This document shows, piece after piece, positions 47,400 through 61,900 of a stretch of 64,000 nucleotides of DNA. Where the stretch lies: positions 28,569,647 through 28,633,646 of the forward strand of contig NC_054549.1 in NCBI RefSeq assembly GCF_017654505.1. The letters are read 5' to 3'. The notes beneath the pieces are model-generated. The model ran no database searches and had not been told where the DNA came from. It was given only the letters and a program-made list of their open reading frames with translations. Each line of letters opens with the position of its first letter. The stretch's first letter is position 1. The DNA is from Polyodon spathula. Lineage: Eukaryota > Chordata > Actinopteri > Acipenseriformes > Polyodontidae. The position numbers and the translations under genes were made by a program.

Positions 47400-47918
47400 T
47401 AGCCCCTTTCACACTGGCATGACGTACCGGGTAAGAACCTACCCGGGCAAGACCCGGTGTCATGTGGGTTGGGTACGTGATTTCACACTGCTTTTGATAA
47501 AGCAGGGTTGACCTGGGTTACATATGCAAGTGCACAATGCACGTATCAATGCCCCGGAAGCATCTTGTTACAGACACTTCCATCCAAGCTTCTCTGGATT
47601 GAACCGTCGGCCCAAATGTTGATTAGAGCAAATGTTTCTTCATCTCTGCTGCAATCTGGCTCAAGCAACAAAAAATATAGCTAAAACAGAATAAACAGAA
47701 ATGTTCCTTGCGGAAGTTAAACCTTCACACAGACGTGGCTGTTTGTTATTGCGTTGGCTTAGGAACGGCCATCAAGCACTTTGTCTCACTCAGCCCGGGG
47801 TCAAAGCGTATCGACCGACATCCTGAGGTGAATCATTGTGACCTGGGCTAACCCGGGTCCAAACCCGGTATGTGGTTTCACATTACGCTGGATTGTGACC
47901 CAGTTAGGAAAGGGGTTA
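47400..47918. mobile_element. MITE-like DNA transposon with TAGCCCCTTTC inverted repeats (519 bp)
   Basis: The left end reads TAGCCCCTTTCACACTGG and the right end, reverse-complemented, reads TAACCCCTTTCCTAACTGG, an imperfect terminal inverted repeat of about 18-20 bp. Just inside both ends are CCCGGG-rich, partly palindromic segments (ACCCGGG and its complements), with a GC content well above the flanks. It has no open frame of note, so it is nonautonomous. The TTA- or TATA-like words at the edges would fit a PIF/Harbinger 3-bp duplication, but the duplication is not clean, so the superfamily is open. Confidence 0.7.
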
Positions 47919-50900
47919 TGACTATGCCAGTTTTAGACACATCTGTATGTAATAAGTTACATTGTGAATTAATTTCGATAGACGATTTATACATTTAAAA
48001 GGGTAACACTTACTGTTTTAGGCATTTTCTTAATTCTTAATTAACCCTGGTTTACAACATTTCAGCTTTCCAACAAGATCAAAAACGGGTATCGGCATGG
48101 CTTGATAGAGGCAATTTTTTTTTTTTTTTTTTATAATGAGACCACACTTAAGTGTCTGTGAATTATTCACTGTTGCAACCTTTATGTTTAACAATATATT
48201 TATGACAAGACCAATCGTCATTAGTTCATTACCTCTGGTCCTAGGCTCTAAAAAAGAGTAAACCCTTTGAAAAACTGTCCCTGTTCTCCTCAGAATATAT
48301 AAATGGGAGTTTATAGTTGAATTACCTTAACTCTTCAGCATTAAAATACCAATACTATCATAATTATGGTATCAGGATACGTCTCTGCTTCTGTCCAAGA
48401 AGTAGAAGGTATCTAATAAGTACACATGTACACTCATTACCGTGAAGGCTGCTGACAAGGTGTTTGAGCACAAAGCACTGGACTATCTTCACCCCTGGGA
48501 CTCGTGTCCTTGTTTAGTCAAAATAGCAAATGGCAGAAAGTCAATCCAATCAGAGGGCTGCCAGCCATCTCACGGGGCTGTGAGTTCAGGACAGCTGAGG
48601 GGCCTTAGTACAAGAGTGAACATTACAGAGAGCTCAGGGAATGATTAGATAACAGAACAGTCTCTGGAGGGAGAGGTAATTAAGGGTGAACACTGCTCTA
48701 TCTGTATGTGTGTGTGTGTCTGTGTGCATGCACATTTACATTTAGGCTGTTCTGAGACCGTCAACATGTCATTTTAAAATGAAATATGATATGCACTGTT
48801 GTGAAGTTTAGAATATTACAACGGTCATAGGTATTTAAGTGCCTGGTCAACAAGGCCTGCTTATAGCATTCACCGAAGGTAAACTATGGAAGACTGTACA
48901 GTAACAGACTGCAATTCATTTTGGTTCAGTGTAAAATTGAACATAATGGAAAACTACAGATTTTGTCATCTTTGGGCATCAGTTATGAAGGAAATTCACA
49001 ATTGAATTAAAAATACTTTTATAAGCAAAGATGCAGTCCCTCTGGAAAACAAAGGATTCGATTATGATGCAATGTAGTCTACATTGCAGTTGTAAAGGTT
49101 ACAGCACTTTTACATTCATCACTTTACTCAAAAGGAAATTCTTATTTGGAATTTAATAGTAACATTCTGAAAAAGGGTACGAAAACTAGCTGACAGGCCA
49201 ATAAACAAAACAAACAAAAAAACACCAGCCAATTTACTGCAAGAGACATCAATAGCTTTGTCAGCTTGTGGTACACAATGGTAAATTAGTGTTGGTGTGA
49301 TTTATATGTGGGAATGGGTTTATTGTGTCTTGTTTTGGAGTTGATTTGTTTGATTGAATTATTGTTTACAGACATGGCCTCAATTGAGACTTGCTGCCTG
49401 CTAGAAAATACCCTATAGTGCTGATTCATCTGGCATGATGATCCAATCATGTCAGGTGCGGTATGAAATAACTTTCATCTGGCCTTCCTTGTAAATAGAG
49501 CTGAACAAATGCCCATTTAGCACACTTAGCTAAACATGTGCTCAGTTTTAGTTTATATAACTAAACATCTCAGTAGCTCAGAATGAGTGATGTTAGTAGA
49601 AAGTTTTCATTTACATGTGAATCATATCCTCCCCTTGGCCTCTAATTGCACTGTAGCTGAAAAATCCACTAGGCAGAAACAACAGTAAGCTCCTCCAAAC
49701 ACCACTGTTCACTCCTATTGAGGTGCAGGTGATGAATTTCAATAAACTGAAGGTTTATTGAGTATAGTATAGAGCCTTACTATAACATTTTAATCTCATA
49801 TATTAACCAATCACTGTTAAGGATTTGTCAAAATTCTGAACTCATCCTGTACATAGAACATAGTTCAACAGTTTAAAAAATAACAATGCTTTTTTTTTAG
49901 TGTTACTGATAATACATCATGCCTAACGAACAATACAGAGAGAGAGGCCTTCCTGTCTACTACAGCAGCAATAATACAAATGTATATACTAGCACTAAAA
50001 TAAAACTCTGAAATACATTTCGACAAAAGGGTTCAATTGTTGAAGTGCATTACTAATAAGGGACAAAAGACAAACTTTCTTTATGAACACTTGAGAATAC
50101 CAAACTGCATTATAACTGGTAAAAATGAACGTACTGTGAAGTGTTGTGAATGAACCATTTATATTTTTTTGGTGGGGATGACCTTTTTGAATCCAGATTT
50201 ACACATCCACTTGCTTATCACATATGGAGTTTTGAATGATGGTGGCCCTTGGGTGACCACCTGCCCCATGAGTCAATGCCTATACAATGACAAGGTCAAT
50301 ATTAAAAGCTGGAGCAAAGAGGAACTTAGAACCTGTATTTAAATAAAACATGGACTGCACTTGTCAGTTACAATAAAGACTAGTTCAGTAAAGCCTCAAA
50401 CAGATGATCATCCCCCATCATAATGTGTTGGTTTAACCTATAGCTTTTTAAATGGCAAATATTCTAAGCCATAACAACACAAAAACATTTGTTTTAACAA
50501 AGAACTAAATAATTGACAAACTAATTGGCCATAAAATGGTGTAGTCTGCATGATAGATAGTACATAAGGTTAACTATTATTCTTGTATCTTTCCTCTCTG
50601 GCTCCCATCATTCCTCTGCCTATCCCACTTTGTTACAGCATTGGGGTGTACTTTCACCAGTGCTACTGGGATACGCACAAAGCACACCAATAATGACCCA
50701 GTAATATACAACTAAATACATTAGACCAATGAAGAAATTAAATCCCAAATCCAAAGCCAAACTTTAAAAAACTTGAAAATCAATTGTTCAGCAAAAGAAC
50801 AAAACTTTAGAATTATATACTCAACCAGAGATCAGCCAAGGTGAGAGTAATCTACAAACCACAGTGCAGTGTATCAGATCAGTTCAGATAAATGAGCATA

Positions 50901-53699
50901 GCATAAGAATTAATTGAACAGCACAGAGTAAACTATGAGCTTTGATGCAGACTTTGCATCCACAAAAACTATTGATTCATTCAGTTGCAGCGCTCAATCT
51001 GTTCACAGAAATTAATGCAGACATTGTTGTACAGCCTTTCCAATCGGAAACAAGCTTTGTAAACCCAAAGGTCAAGAGACAATGCTTTGACCATTGCAAA
51101 GCTGTTGTAATTACAGGGAAGTCTTTCCTCAGAGGGCTGCCACTTGGCTTCTACTAATATAATGCTTCTCATGTCAATGTTGCAATAAAAAAGGGTATGA
51201 GAGCAAGCAGAAACTGGATTGATACAGTTTATGAGGCATTACATTTGGAAATGCAATAAAACAGGCACGCCAAGATGTAATGTTATTCAAAGGAGCTGAA
51301 GCCTGTGTGTCACTTCTTAACATCTATTCTCCTTGCCCATATACCCACGATAAGACAGCATTATAGGCAGGGTCAACTATAAATACAGCTCATCAACAAG
51401 CTTCTAACAAGTGTTTATAAAGTACAGTGGTATCCAAGCTCGTGAAAGGTATGGTACATTTAGCACTATATTCATTCAGCCCCCACAAGATCTTCCCTTC
51501 ACAACTTTACAAGTTAGACCCTGTCATTCAATCCTGTTTTTCTCTGAAGCAGAGACTGCCATTTGTGCTCTCTCACTGGAGGGTTGAGACCAGAAAACTC
51601 ACTTCACTTGACACTTGAGCACGATTTAAAGACCCCTAGTAGTGAAAGCCATAAGAAGATAGTGAATAAACCCTTTTTGTTTGCATGCAATACATCTCAG
51701 AGCAGTTAACCGATCACAGTCTTGGGTATACCCAATATCATTTTTGTAAGGCACTGAAATAATTTAGTAAAAGAAGGTTGACTTTTTTTGTAAAGTTGCT
51801 GAAAGAGTTAAGAAAACGAATGGCAATATCCATTCTACAGTAGTAGTACTTTTAGATTCATAAAACTAATTATCAGGCAGCTTTATTTTCATGTTGGCTA
51901 TAAAAAACTGGCTATCTTGTTTGATTCCAGAATGCTCCACACTGCTCGCTTACGCTCTGGTTCACACAGCTCCAATGCATCTGGTCCCAGCAGCTCCACA
52001 CCTTGAAGTATCTTCCCCAGCTTATCCCCGTGTGTCATGATCCTGCTAGATAGGTTCATGATATAACAGAGCAACAACTTTTTCTGCTTCAACTGGCAGT
52101 GCCATAATGCACTACCCTATTAAAACATAAAAAAGGTTTGTCCCAATGCATGGCCACATTGATGCTAAACAACACATCCAGTATAAACAATCAGATCAGT
52201 CTGAGTGCATTCTACCAGCTTGGATGATCTCATCCCTCTCAGATACTTTATTGAAACAGAAATGTTCCTGCTCTTGTTCATTTCATTTGTTTTCCTTGAT
52301 GACATGAGAAAAATCAGTGAATTTGTTAAACTTAGCTAGCTACATTAGCAGGAGTGATTACTACTGTACGCAAGTGTCGGATACGGTATAGTGAAAAATG
52401 CATCTTTTTGACTGAGAAAGGTGATTTATGAGAAATACATATGACCCAACGTACACAGAGAGTAATTTGCAGCATAGTCACATATGGCATTCCTGTATCT
52501 AAAGTTATATCATGCATATGAGTGAAATAGGAATCTGAAAAGGAGTTGCAGTTCATTCCTATTACTGTTTAAGGACAGTGTATTATTAAACTGACAAACC
52601 AAAATGAACTAAACTTGGGGAAGACCGCCAGACTCACATACATACATTTTTTTATTTAAAGTAAGCACATTGGGAAGTTGAGTACTACCATTAATAATAA
52701 TTTACATAAAAAAAGCTTAAAGACCAACAGACAGACAAATGCACATTATTCGTAATTATTTAGTAGTAGTCTAGACTTCTGAACCACAAATTCTGATGTT
52801 AATATAAAATGGACAGAATCTTGCTAGCATTAGCTTTTTATCCAGATGGGCTTTTGCTTGGATGAGCACTGTAAATTTGACTGATGTTTGTTTACTCTGA
52901 TGTAAGTATTGAGCCTCTGTAGGCAACTGGTCTTGTACAGTTAACTTGTACACCGTCATTGAATACAAACAATTGCAACAGTGCCACCTAGAAAACAATT
53001 AAGTCTGCAATAGATTGTATGGCTGTAGTAAAATATACTGAGATGGTTCACTTCATTAACCATTTTTTTGTTTTAAAGTGAATGTGCCTGATACATTAGG
53101 CCCCCTTTGAAACCTAACATTGTGAACATGCACCTCTCGTTTTCTGATTTCCTTCTTGAAATGTATTGCATTTGTTTTTGTATATAAATGTAAAATTATC
53201 TGATCTGTAATAACTTAAAAACCTTTGTGGTAATGTACAGTAACCACAACAAATTTCATCACAAGGGTATTGCCAGGAGATATCCATCCCCTCAATGTAT
53301 GGTAAAAGTTAACCTTGAAGGCGGAGGAGCATGATCCCCTCAAAAGCATACTGGAGCATCAACTTGCAGGACAGCAAAATGCCACAAATAAACCAAGAAG
53401 AAAGGGATGCTTTAGGGTGTATATAAATATCTTCAAACACACACTTGGAGAGGTGCCACAAACCGACTTGAACCTTATCTTGCCGCAGGGATTTTTATTT
53501 TTTTGTTTTGTATTTGGAAGTAATGTAATTCTGTCAATTGATAATTACTTTTTCTGCAAACATTTTCCGAAACAGGTTTATTATTTCATATTATTTCATA
53601 TCTCATGTCGTCTCAGCTGCTAGACTTGTCAAAACTTGGCCAAGTTGTCACAATGAATTAATTTCCTCACAACCACTTTCAATTTATAATAACTTCCTT
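47919..53699. other. AT-rich noncoding sequence, no gene called
   Basis: It contains a T-run at about 48115-48132, a short (TG)n at about 48707-48719 and the protein-like minus-strand frame at 51898-52053, listed separately. Otherwise nothing was recognised. Confidence 0.55.
51898..52053 (-). other. Protein-like open frame, possible exon or pseudogene piece
   Basis: On the minus strand, about 50 codons read with a composition unlike random AT-rich DNA: MTHGDKLGKILQGVELLG, then a PDALELCEPERKRAVWSI segment and ESNKIASFL before a stop. An AG dinucleotide (CTATCTAG) upstream could be a splice acceptor, which would make this a terminal exon. I know no family match and the local sequence is only modestly GC-richer. 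It could be an exon, a retro-pseudogene fragment or chance. Confidence 0.2.
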
Positions 53700-54320
53700 A
53701 TAGCCATGGTAGGGATGGGTAGTTTGTGAAAAAACTTGCTTCCTTCTGCTCTGACAATGTTCTCCAACTCTGAGGATTGTTTTTTCCAGCAGGACAATGC
53801 TCCATGCCACACAGCCAGGTCAATCAAGGTGTGGATGGAGGACCACCAGATCAAGACCCTGTCATGGCCAGCCCAATCTCCAGACCTGAACCCCACTGAA
53901 AACCTCTGGAATGTGATCAAAAGGAAGATGGATGATCACAAGCCATCAAACAAAGCCAAGCTGCTTGAATTTTTGCGCCAGGAGTGGCATAAAGTCACCC
54001 AACATCAGAGTGGTGGAGAGCATGCCAAGCACGCATGAAAGCTGTGCTTGAAAATTAGGATTATTCCACCAAATATTGATTTCTGAACTCTTCCTAAGTT
54101 AAAACATTAGTATCGTGTTGTTTAAAAATGAATATGAACTTATTTTCTTTGCATTATTTGAGGTCTGACAACACTGCATCTTTTTTGTTATTTTGACCAG
54201 TTGTCATTTTCTGCAAATAAATGCTCTAAATGACAATATTTTTATTTGGAATTTGGGAGAAATCTTGTCAGTAGTTTATAGAATAAAACAAAAATGTTCA
54301 TTTTACCCAAACACATACCT

Positions 54321-54325
<5 letters not shown>
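53700..54325 (+). mobile_element. 5'-truncated Tc1/mariner transposon
   Basis: It consists of the transposase C-terminal part (53736 onward) followed by an AT-rich 3' untranslated segment that runs into the (TA)n array at 54326. The N-terminal half and the left inverted repeat are absent, and the right inverted repeat appears to be lost where the TA array begins. It differs from the element at 17148, so the two are separate families or lineages. Confidence 0.75.
53736..54038 (+). pseudogene. Tc1 transposase, C-terminal half of the DDE domain
   Basis: The frame carries QQDNAPCHTAR, with the second catalytic Asp, and SPDLNPTENLW, with the catalytic Glu. Exactly 34 residues separate Asp and Glu, which defines the DD34E Tc1 group. 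The usual WPAQSPDLNP motif and a KRKM segment follow in order. The region holding the first catalytic Asp and all DNA-binding domains is missing. Near 54000 the expected ending continues in another frame (VVESMPSTHES), so there is a frameshift just before the natural end, and an in-frame TGA at 53727 closes the frame upstream. Not functional. Confidence 0.85.

Positions 54326-54398
<73 letters not shown>
54326..54398. repeat. (TA)n microsatellite, 73 bp
   Basis: A pure TA array starting exactly where the Tc1 3' region is lost. Confidence 0.97.
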
Positions 54399-54399
<1 letters not shown>

Positions 54400-56417
54400 T
54401 CACCTTTTCTCTTGCAATCCATTGATTAAGCCAATTGCATCTTTACACCCAGAAGCTCTATGGGGGATTTCAACAAAGCTGCCAGCCTGTGGAGGACAAA
54501 GGCCAGCCCTGCATGGCAGTATGGTGAGGACAAATAGTCCCTGATGATTCTGCCTCCTTAAACCTCAAGAGTGTCAGTGCCAATGCGACGCTCCCTGTGG
54601 AATCCCACAGCACATATGGTAACTTACTGTATGACTTACTTTAACCATAGGACTTTAACTACAGTATATAGAACATAGGTACAAACAGATGATACATAAT
54701 TGATTGGATTCTCAAACCTTTGTACTCCAAATATTCATTAGCACATTTAAAAATGGAAAAATTCACCCAATTAATACCAAACATGAAGTAAAATAAATAA
54801 ATAAATAAATAAATCACCAATGTAATTTCACTGTTAGATGCTTTGTATTAGTTTTGAAATTTGCCTTTTTTTATTCACCAACAAAATCTAAGAACTAGTC
54901 TGAGAATCTTGTGTTGTATTGAACTTATTTCAAGCCAGTGCAAAGACATGTTTTGTGAGATGTATAAAACAACTGCAACAGTATAAAACAAGTAAGAAAC
55001 AACTAATGGGAAGTAGCAATTAAATAATTGTTCTCAGTAATTTCATGCTGGTGTTATACCATTTAAATAATTACATTTAAAATGTGCCTTTGAAATGAGC
55101 TAGACTACTGCTAGTGTTCTTGAAGCACTACTCTTATCATCAAATCTAAGCCACTAAGCTTGACGTAATCAAATGTGTTAGATGAACAATGCAAAACAGA
55201 CCTGAATAGCCTTCCATTGGGAACTCTCAGAAATTAACTAAAGGCCTTCCTATAAATAACATCAATATAATTAATAATTGACAGAACCTTTGTGATAATT
55301 TGGGGAAAAAAACCCCACAATGCTTTCTTGACAAAAAAAGACTTTTTTAATAACAAGATTTTGAAGCAAAGCTTAGTAAAGTCGTCTGCTTGTTGAATCC
55401 TTTGATAACAGGGATATTCTCTAGCAGCCAAAAAAAAGAACAATGTATATTCAATTCTTGATGTGTTTGGCATTCTCAATCTCTCAGTCTCTATTGACTC
55501 CTCCAGCGCATGTCATAGATTTTCAATATTCCAGAGAACACATCCACTCGCAATCCTTCAGTCTGTAATGATATGGCTTGGTACACTGTTTGATTTATTA
55601 CAAAGCGTGATACAGGGCTGTTGCTTAGTTGGGTTTTTCAAAGGCAGATCCATGGCAAATGTCAAGTCTTTTAATCTTAAGAAATGAAAAGGGACATGCC
55701 AATCACACTCCAAGCAAATCGATTTGAACAGAAAACAAATATCTAAACCAAGACATAAAATCCTCTATTTCCTCCATGGCAGGGAAGCAAATTGCTCCAG
55801 TTTGAGTTTCCATAACAATAGCAAGGCCCATCACACTCAAAACATTACTGACACTACTGTCTAAACAATTAAAACAAAGCCCTATGTGCACCAAGACAAG
55901 GACAATCAAACTGTCTGTAAAACTGTACAGGTTGTCCTCTAAGTCAGGTGCTATAGGCATACTTGTTAATATTGGTTGCTCTTTCAGGTGGGAAATGTCT
56001 TAAGCAGAGGGACAAACTTTGATCACTTTATAGTGCAGCTAGGCAACAGAGTGGCCATCTGATTTAACTGAGAGCATCTGATGTTTATTAAATATGATAT
56101 GGCCTGACTTATAGGAAAGCCTTTTTGTTTTTAAGGATGGTAGTAAAGAAGCAGTTTCTTTATCCAGACTTCATATAGAGATGTTAAGGAGTTTTCAGAT
56201 CTATTTTCTTATCTCATATTTGCATTAGTAACATGTCTTATTGAGCTGAATATCTTTAGTTTATTTGATTGGATAGGTTCCCGGTACCTACTTGTTCACT
56301 GTGCTGTAGGTTATATTTATTGATTGCAGTTAGACCTTTGGAGTAAACCTGATTTTTACACAGAAAGAGATGAAGTAACAGAAAACAGAAGCAACTGTTA
56401 ATCAACATTGTGGTATT

Positions 56418-56451
<34 letters not shown>

Positions 56452-58900
56452 GAGATATCTGCATTAAAGTTAAATAAACTAGCAAACCAAACAGGATAAT
56501 GCACCAGTGATAATATAGTAATTTACAATGTTACAACATAGATCCATTGTCTTACTCCATAGGCAAGACCATGACAAGCAGCACTTCTATTGGATTTAAA
56601 TAATAGGACCGAACCAGGCAAAACATGAAAATAAAAACTGGTACCACAAACTAGCATGATTAAACATGCAATAAAAATATTTAGATGACTCACTGTAAAA
56701 AATAGAAAACACCATTAAACGGCTGTACTTACAAATAAATAGCAAAAATAACAATATTAATATGTTTTAAAATGAAGCACACAGATCCTCCAAGAATTAT
56801 TTCAAGGATTCATTCAGAAACAAAATAAGCACACGCTGTTGTTCATCTGTAAAATGTACAGTACACAATAAACTCTGTGAAAGTTGTTCTGTTTTTGTCA
56901 AGGCTGTTCTGCTGTTTGCTGGTCACAGTGTGCAGCACTACAATGAAAGGCAACCCACCAAACACATTTTTGTAAATGCTATAAATCGTTAATAATATAT
57001 GTATATATGTGGCTACAGTTTAATTTGTTTTTCTCTCAATTTTCTCAAACCAATCTGAAACACCCAATTCGAATGTTGCCTAGCAACAACCAGCTTACCG
57101 ATCAGGAGGACTGTAGATCCAAGGATGACCGCCGTTCCTGCTGCCAAGTCAATTACATTTTTTCAGACACTGCAGATACTGCAATTCTTCACTGCTGCCT
57201 TGATGGATAAGGTGTTTTACGGATGATGTTATGTAACCTTGCCAAAACAGTACGTGAGTGGTGTGAGGAACTTGAACGAGAGCCACAATATATCACAGAA
57301 CCACACAATATAATAACCACCGGGACTGTAGTGCAGCACCTACATTCCTAGCTCAGAGGGGATAGCTGGGGTTTACCACAATGAGTTAAACCTGCAGAGC
57401 CTTGCGTGGTCATGAACATTTTTGGCATTGGCCTATAAACTGCAGGTGTTTGGAGTATGAGCCAATCTTGGAATAAAAAAGGTAATACGTGTCAGTATTT
57501 CTTCTATTCCATCTTATCACCGCTTTCCATAGACATATGTTTCCTAATATCTGCTTTTATTGGGTATGCAGAAATAATTTCTATTCCTCGTATTCACTGG
57601 ACTGCGGGAGGGTTTAAAATTTGATTTACATATCCAGCCATATCCGAGAGCCCTACTTGTTAATTCTCATTCATTATGCAGCCACAGTCTATAAATTCCA
57701 TTCTAATCCCTTTTAGGTTCACATGAAATTGGCTATTGCAGGGAGAGGGGTAACCGCTGACTGCAGGTAACCACATTTACCCTTCAGGGGTCATTCGTTA
57801 TTGGGTCATTAGGTTTTGTTAAGGACCTTTTATTCTTTTTTTTTAATTTTGGTTATACATTTATCTCACCAGAAAGAATTAAATAATAGGCACCAATGAC
57901 AGAAAATCTATTCTTATCAAAATCATGGAGTACATGGTTTTTTTTATCAATCTGTTTAGCGCTTATCTGACACGATAAAACTTGTAAGTAATTCCTGATG
58001 CATATCTCATCCAGTGCATGTACCTACATAACACAGGAGTATAGAGATTAGTATCACAGAATATACAGGGTCGGGTCCATCTGAACTCATTCATTAGACA
58101 TATAGTGTATAAACATTGGTCTATCAGCTATTTTTTCATTTATTACTTAAAAACAACCGATGTAAGTACATATCTCGAGTTTCATTTGTCAAGTAAGTAA
58201 ATACCAAGACCCACCAATCAGTATTTCTGGTAGCTACTGTATATTACAATTTAACCTCAATCCACCACACAGATGAATCTATCGCTTTAGCCACTGTGAA
58301 GGTGCAATGTGACACTATAGAGGAAATCTGGGTACCAAGAAATCCTGGTTTTAAACATTAGCTTTGTTTCCAGGACAAGTTCGGGACTTCATTTCTTACC
58401 AATTGATGTATCCTTAAATTTAGCTAAGATGATGCATAGAGTATATGAGTCAAAAAATCATTCCTTTGTGAGACAGGCAGGGGCATTGCTGGGACCCCAA
58501 CTAAGACTATCTGAATGGAATTGACTAGATTATTCAGGCATATGAAGGGTGACTGTGGACAATAGAAAAATGATATGGATGTCTTAATTGAATTGGTTGG
58601 CGAGGAAAATAAATGTCATATAATATAAGATTAAGTAGAGGTGGTATTGCTATGGGTAATATTAATATTCGGTAAAGATGTCTAGGAATTAAATACAAGA
58701 GGGAAAAACACTAAAATCGAATACAAATTAATTTGGAAAGATGTTGAATATCTACTGAGAAATTGATGATTAGGCACAACTCAATATAAAATGAGAGCAA
58801 AAGTGTACAGCGAGAAATTATCAAAGAAAAATCAAGCCGTTTTTATGAGCTGATTTTCTGTATTACATTCAGAAATATAAAACCCAGGATGTCAAGCAAC
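54399..58900. other. AT-rich noncoding sequence, no gene seen
   Basis: It includes (AAAT)n at about 54789-54813 and (CA)n at 56421-56449. Short frames lack domains. CpG is strongly depleted (one CpG in 55021-55260). Confidence 0.6.
56421..56449. repeat. (CA)n microsatellite
   Basis: About 14 CA units in an otherwise unique AT-rich stretch. Confidence 0.95.
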
Positions 58901-61900
58901 GGTTTCATGAACCCCCCCCCCCCCAAACCACAAAATTATTGCACAACTCCCCCACCACCATTTTTCTACTGCACGCCCCCCTGAAACTCACATCACTTAA
59001 GACATATATAATGCTACTAGTCGCACAAGGCGTCTGCTTTTCCGTGTGAGGACTATACCAAATGCTGCTTTATCCTTTATTGGGAATGGTTGTTATAGCA
59101 CGCTTTTCGCCACCCAAGCTCCGACCTGCCTGTCTCCACAGTCGTCCCCCCCCCAACCCCCCCCCCCTCACCCCTCGATACACCATAGGCCTTTCGTCCT
59201 CCTTTCCCTCTTGTTATGTGTTTTGTTTAGTTGCTATTTGCGCATCGTAGTACAATAAATGCCCGTACTGTTCCCCTGCATGCAGCTGTCATACTATGTA
59301 TCTCTTCATACCCCCCCCCCGCCCTTGCGCTACGGTTCATTGCTTATGAGATGATAGAACGATGACGCTTAGAGCGGTTCGCTGCTTTGGCAGCTATTCA
59401 TCACTGCATGTATATGGAGAGACGATCAGCTTGAGACCCCTACACATCTGTTTTTTTTTTTTTGGTTTATTTCGCATGTTTTTGCCCCCCGTTTTTCCTG
59501 TGTATCACCGGCTCATCTCTTGCTTTCACGTAAGATGTCTACCAGTCAACTCACAGCTGCCATTATGTCCTTGCCCGGATAATATACTGTCACATCTCCA
59601 TACACCGCCTTTCAACCTTTTTACATTTACATGCAATTCCTCTGTTGTCACCTTCCACTTGTTCCCACCTCTACCCCCAGGATTCCACAGCTAGTGTTAC
59701 ATTCCACCTCCGGGGGATCAGCTAATGTTTTTTCTATTTCCCTAGTTTTATCAATTAACGCTCACCTCAACCCCAGGTCTAGTTACGCTCCATTTTGTAT
59801 TCAAACGATAGTTTTTTTTTCACTTTTTTTTTTTTTTTTTTTATTTTTTTTTTTATTTTTTAGGTTTTTTTATTCGTTTTTTAGATAACCATCCCATATT
59901 ATATATGAAGATGCTTGTACAGCATTACTGAGGCTCAGTATCGTCAGCGCCGGAAGGATGAGATATTGAGCGCCGTTGACAGACACGGCTGAAATTATCT
60001 ATTATTGCCAGATCCAATGTACATATATATGTGCTCAGCGTGAAAGGATTTCACTTGATGCAGTTATTATCTTTTAGTTTGTATACCATTACGTAGTCAT
60101 GCCATAGAGAAGCGGTCTGAGGATGTGTATAACTAAGATTCACCCGTCGCCGATCACGTTGATTTGACGCGTGGCTTGATAGACTTTAATATTAAGGTAT
60201 GTCAGCTTTGTTCTTTTTTTCTTTTGTAATTTGTATACGATATAGTGCATTGCACCGAGTTTATCGTACGCCCTAGTATGCTACTCGTACATTATTTATA
60301 TAACCACCCCTACCAGGGCACTAACCACCTCAACCAAGTGGTGTGTGGACATATGTATGGCTTTTATTTTTAGTTCCTCTACTTGCCCCTTTTTTTGCCG
60401 TTCAAATAATACAGAGAACATGAACCCCATAAACAGCACTTTATTAGAGCCTGTCGCTTCAGGTATTTATATAGCAGCATTCACTAGCTATTCCCAATGC
60501 CCATCACCTCAGCAGTAATAGTCAAAACCAACAGTATGGCATATGATGCCAATTTTCACCGACAATGCGGCCTTGAAATTTATTTTGAAGCACAGTTATT
60601 CCCATTCGGTTCAGTTCAGTAAGAAAACACAAAAAGGGTATATTTTTGTCATCATATTATGGCAGTCCTTCTATTTTTTTTTTTGTCCGCTCGCTATGAA
60701 CAATGTACTAGAATTATCTAACTCCCAGTCTGCAGAGGAAGGCTATTACAGGGCCCTCAACCCCCCTTTCTAATTTAGGCCCATTCCTTGATTTATTGCC
60801 CCTAAGATGTAAGAACACTCCTGACTTGTAGTTCAGATTTGCCCTAGTGCCAGATATAATGTGCACAAACGATTAGCCCATGCTTCAGAATCTTACTTGT
60901 ATCAGTAGTGCATAATTTTGATATTACCAGTTCAACTGCTCAGTTACAGACGACCCAATTTGCCATTCTCTATTCATGGCATCCAGATATTTGCCAAGTA
61001 TTATAGGACGCTTCAATCCGATTCTGCCAATAACAATAGTCAATGGCTACGCTACACTTCGTACCCATATAACGAATTGTCTGTAGAACGTGCATTCATA
61101 TGCACTCCAAGTGCAATATATTCATATGTATTAAAGAGATGTATTATGTAATGAACTATACAGATCAATCTAGAATACATGAACCCAGACGATTAAAGAG
61201 CCATGCATCGAGTTACAAACGTACATCCACTCCCCCGGCTATGATTGAGGCACGAATCTTCCAGATACCACAGAGGTCAGTCAACGTGGGCACACATTAA
61301 TAAGGACACGGCAAAATCCACTTGTGATAAAACACAATTCTTACCCTTGTCGTCATTCTTTACGTAGTAAATGGCAAGCTGTCAGGTACCCTAGAATAGG
61401 TCAGTCATGGTCTGTTCTCTATACGATCCGTGCACTATGTTGTTATCTATACGCATCTAATTACTTACTCTCAGTATATACTGCATCAATAGTCACATTC
61501 ATGCCACATAATGTTAGATGAGTATATCAATGTACTACAGGCAGTAGAATCACATGCATGAGAAAGTAATATTTGACTTACAAAATCATCTTGATAGAGC
61601 TTGAGAACTCAGTGATAAGCAGTGACTCTGAAATGTAAATGCTAATATTAATGAGTCCGACTAGAGTAAGTCGTGAGCTGTTGTGACAACGTGACAGTTG
61701 GCAGGACTAGTCATTGTCTGTACTCCCTTATTTGATACATGTAGGTTGAGTTAAGATTGAACTGACGCTGCAGAGCAGGTCATCGAAAATACCTACTTTT
61801 CGTCTTCGCAGGCTTTTATATAAAGAATTCCGTATGATATGTGATGGCTCTTGGGGTCCGTGACAATCTTACAACGCGTCGGGACACACTCTTAGGAACT

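Noticed and set aside
59046..59888. Several plus-strand frames of 60-110 codons
   Set aside because: Low-complexity Pro/Ser/Phe-rich translations of C- and T-rich runs in the CpG-normal block.
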